Shown here: piece after piece, positions 5,320 through 5,529 of the stretch | How the letters are laid out: every line of letters begins with the position of its first letter | How positions within the stretch are numbered: position 1 is the stretch's first letter | Program-made: the position numbers and the translations under genes | From: Clostridiales bacterium | GTDB lineage: Bacteria > Bacillota > Clostridia > Peptostreptococcales > Anaerovoracaceae | Assembly: GCA_012735285.1 (NCBI GenBank) | Contig: JAAYHT010000068.1 | Span: 1 to 5,529 of the forward strand | Direction of reading: 5' to 3' | DNA: 5,529 nucleotides | The notes under the pieces: model-generated | What the model was told of the DNA's origin: nothing | Databases searched by the model: none | Seen by the model: the letters and a program-made list of their open reading frames with translations, nothing else

Positions 5320-5332
5320 AAACTGTCCTCCT
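5306..5332 (+). terminator. hairpin across the kinase stop codon
   Basis: AGGAGGACAGTT (5306-5317) pairs perfectly with AACTGTCCTCCT (5321-5332), leaving a 3-base AAA loop. The stop codon TAA (5317-5319) lies at the loop. Only AATTT follows, so it is a strong stem with a poor U-tract. It may end the operon inefficiently or protect the 3' end. Confidence 0.6.
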
Positions 5333-5335
5333 AAT

Positions 5336-5364
5336 TTGTAATTGAAAAAGGTTTATAATATAAT
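5336..5364 (+). promoter_or_regulatory. candidate promoter of a short transcription unit
   Basis: TTGTAA (5336-5341) and a perfect TATAAT (5359-5364) are separated by 17 bases. Transcription would start near 5371. A second -10 with an extended TG motif (TGGTATAAT, 5384-5392) lies just beyond but has no good -35 box. Confidence 0.5.
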
Positions 5365-5374
5365 AAATGGGTAT

Positions 5375-5403
5375 TCAACATTATGGTATAATAATAATGT
5401 TGA
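5375..5403. repeat. 10-base inverted repeat near the new promoter
   Basis: TCAACATTAT (5375-5384) is the exact reverse complement of ATAATGTTGA (5394-5403), with a 9-base gap. It embraces the second -10 motif, so it could be an operator, an RNA hairpin at the 5' end of a short transcript, or chance in A+T-rich DNA. Confidence 0.45.
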
Positions 5404-5417
5404 TTCAGACTGTCGAC

Positions 5418-5444
5418 AAAGTCCGCTTTTTCAAGCGGATTTTT
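5418..5444 (+). terminator. strong intrinsic terminator
   Basis: TCCGCTT (5422-5428) pairs with AAGCGGA (5433-5439) around a TTTC loop. T5 follows at 5440-5444 and A-rich bases precede the stem. This is the best terminator in the window. No gene lies between it and the kinase hairpin, so it either backs up the operon terminator or ends a short RNA from the promoter at 5336-5364. Confidence 0.8.
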
Positions 5445-5457
5445 GTTATGTAGAAGC

Positions 5458-5486
5458 TTGTAAACCAGATAAAAAATTGGTACAAT
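5458..5486 (+). promoter_or_regulatory. promoter of the next gene beyond the window
   Basis: TTGTAA (5458-5463) and TACAAT (5481-5486) have a 17-base spacer, and a TG at 5478-5479 makes an extended -10. A start near 5493 gives a leader of about 40 bases ending in a strong ribosome binding site. Confidence 0.65.
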
Positions 5487-5518
5487 AAGTCATAGAAATA
5501 TTGAAATTCCAGGGCTTT

Positions 5519-5529
5519 AGGAGGATTTA
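5519..5529 (+). promoter_or_regulatory. ribosome binding site of a gene starting past the right edge
   Basis: A consensus AGGAGG at 5519-5524 is followed by ATTTA at the window end. A start codon is expected at or just after 5529. Nothing of the protein is visible. Confidence 0.7.

Noticed and set aside
5401..5444. Insertion-sequence end
   Set aside because: The GACTGTCGACAAAGTC stretch recalls repeats near clostridial transposons, but no transposase, paired terminal repeat or target duplication is seen.

Overview
The window looks like chromosomal DNA from a low-GC Gram-positive bacterium, most likely a member of the Clostridia. This is inferred from the strong A+T bias, consensus AGGAGG-type ribosome binding sites, frequent GTG/TTG starts, a Gram-positive-style lipoprotein signal, and a VanR-like response regulator next to a clostridial-type histidine kinase. 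All supported genes are on the + strand. No tRNA, rRNA, CRISPR array or intact mobile element was seen.

Layout. At 1-127 a reading frame is open from the left edge and may be the last 41 codons of a gene lying outside the window. An unrecognised small protein gene follows (about 300-644, probably starting at TTG 300). Next is a 250-base stretch with a long-range stem-loop, a purine tract resembling a ribosome binding site with no gene behind it, and a 16-base palindrome. At 895-1902 is a well-preserved lipoprotein of the RbsB-like (type I periplasmic binding protein) sugar-binding family, closed by two tandem hairpins, the second a good intrinsic terminator. It has no permease or ATPase gene beside it here. 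An 84-residue acidic protein of unknown function (2107-2361) has its own candidate promoter and terminator.

The second half is a two-component system. An intact OmpR/PhoB-class response regulator (2500-3186, GTG start, VanR-like) overlaps by 26 bases a sensor histidine kinase gene (3161-5319). The kinase gene is broken twice: a -1-type frameshift somewhere in 3652-3743, and an in-frame TAG at 4018-4020. With both repaired it would give about 719 residues with five membrane segments, an extracellular sensor region, HAMP, HisKA and HATPase domains. As it stands it yields a 194-residue N-terminal piece and, only if translation restarts internally, a 409-residue piece carrying the whole kinase core. 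The regulator therefore appears to have lost its normal cognate sensor.

The last 200 bases hold a hairpin across the kinase stop codon, a candidate promoter followed within about 75 bases by a strong intrinsic terminator (a possible short RNA or attenuator), then a second good promoter (TTGTAA-17-TACAAT with extended -10) and an AGGAGG site at the right edge. These announce a gene starting just past base 5529. The window divides into separate transcription units; no functional link between the sugar-binding lipoprotein and the two-component system can be shown from sequence alone.
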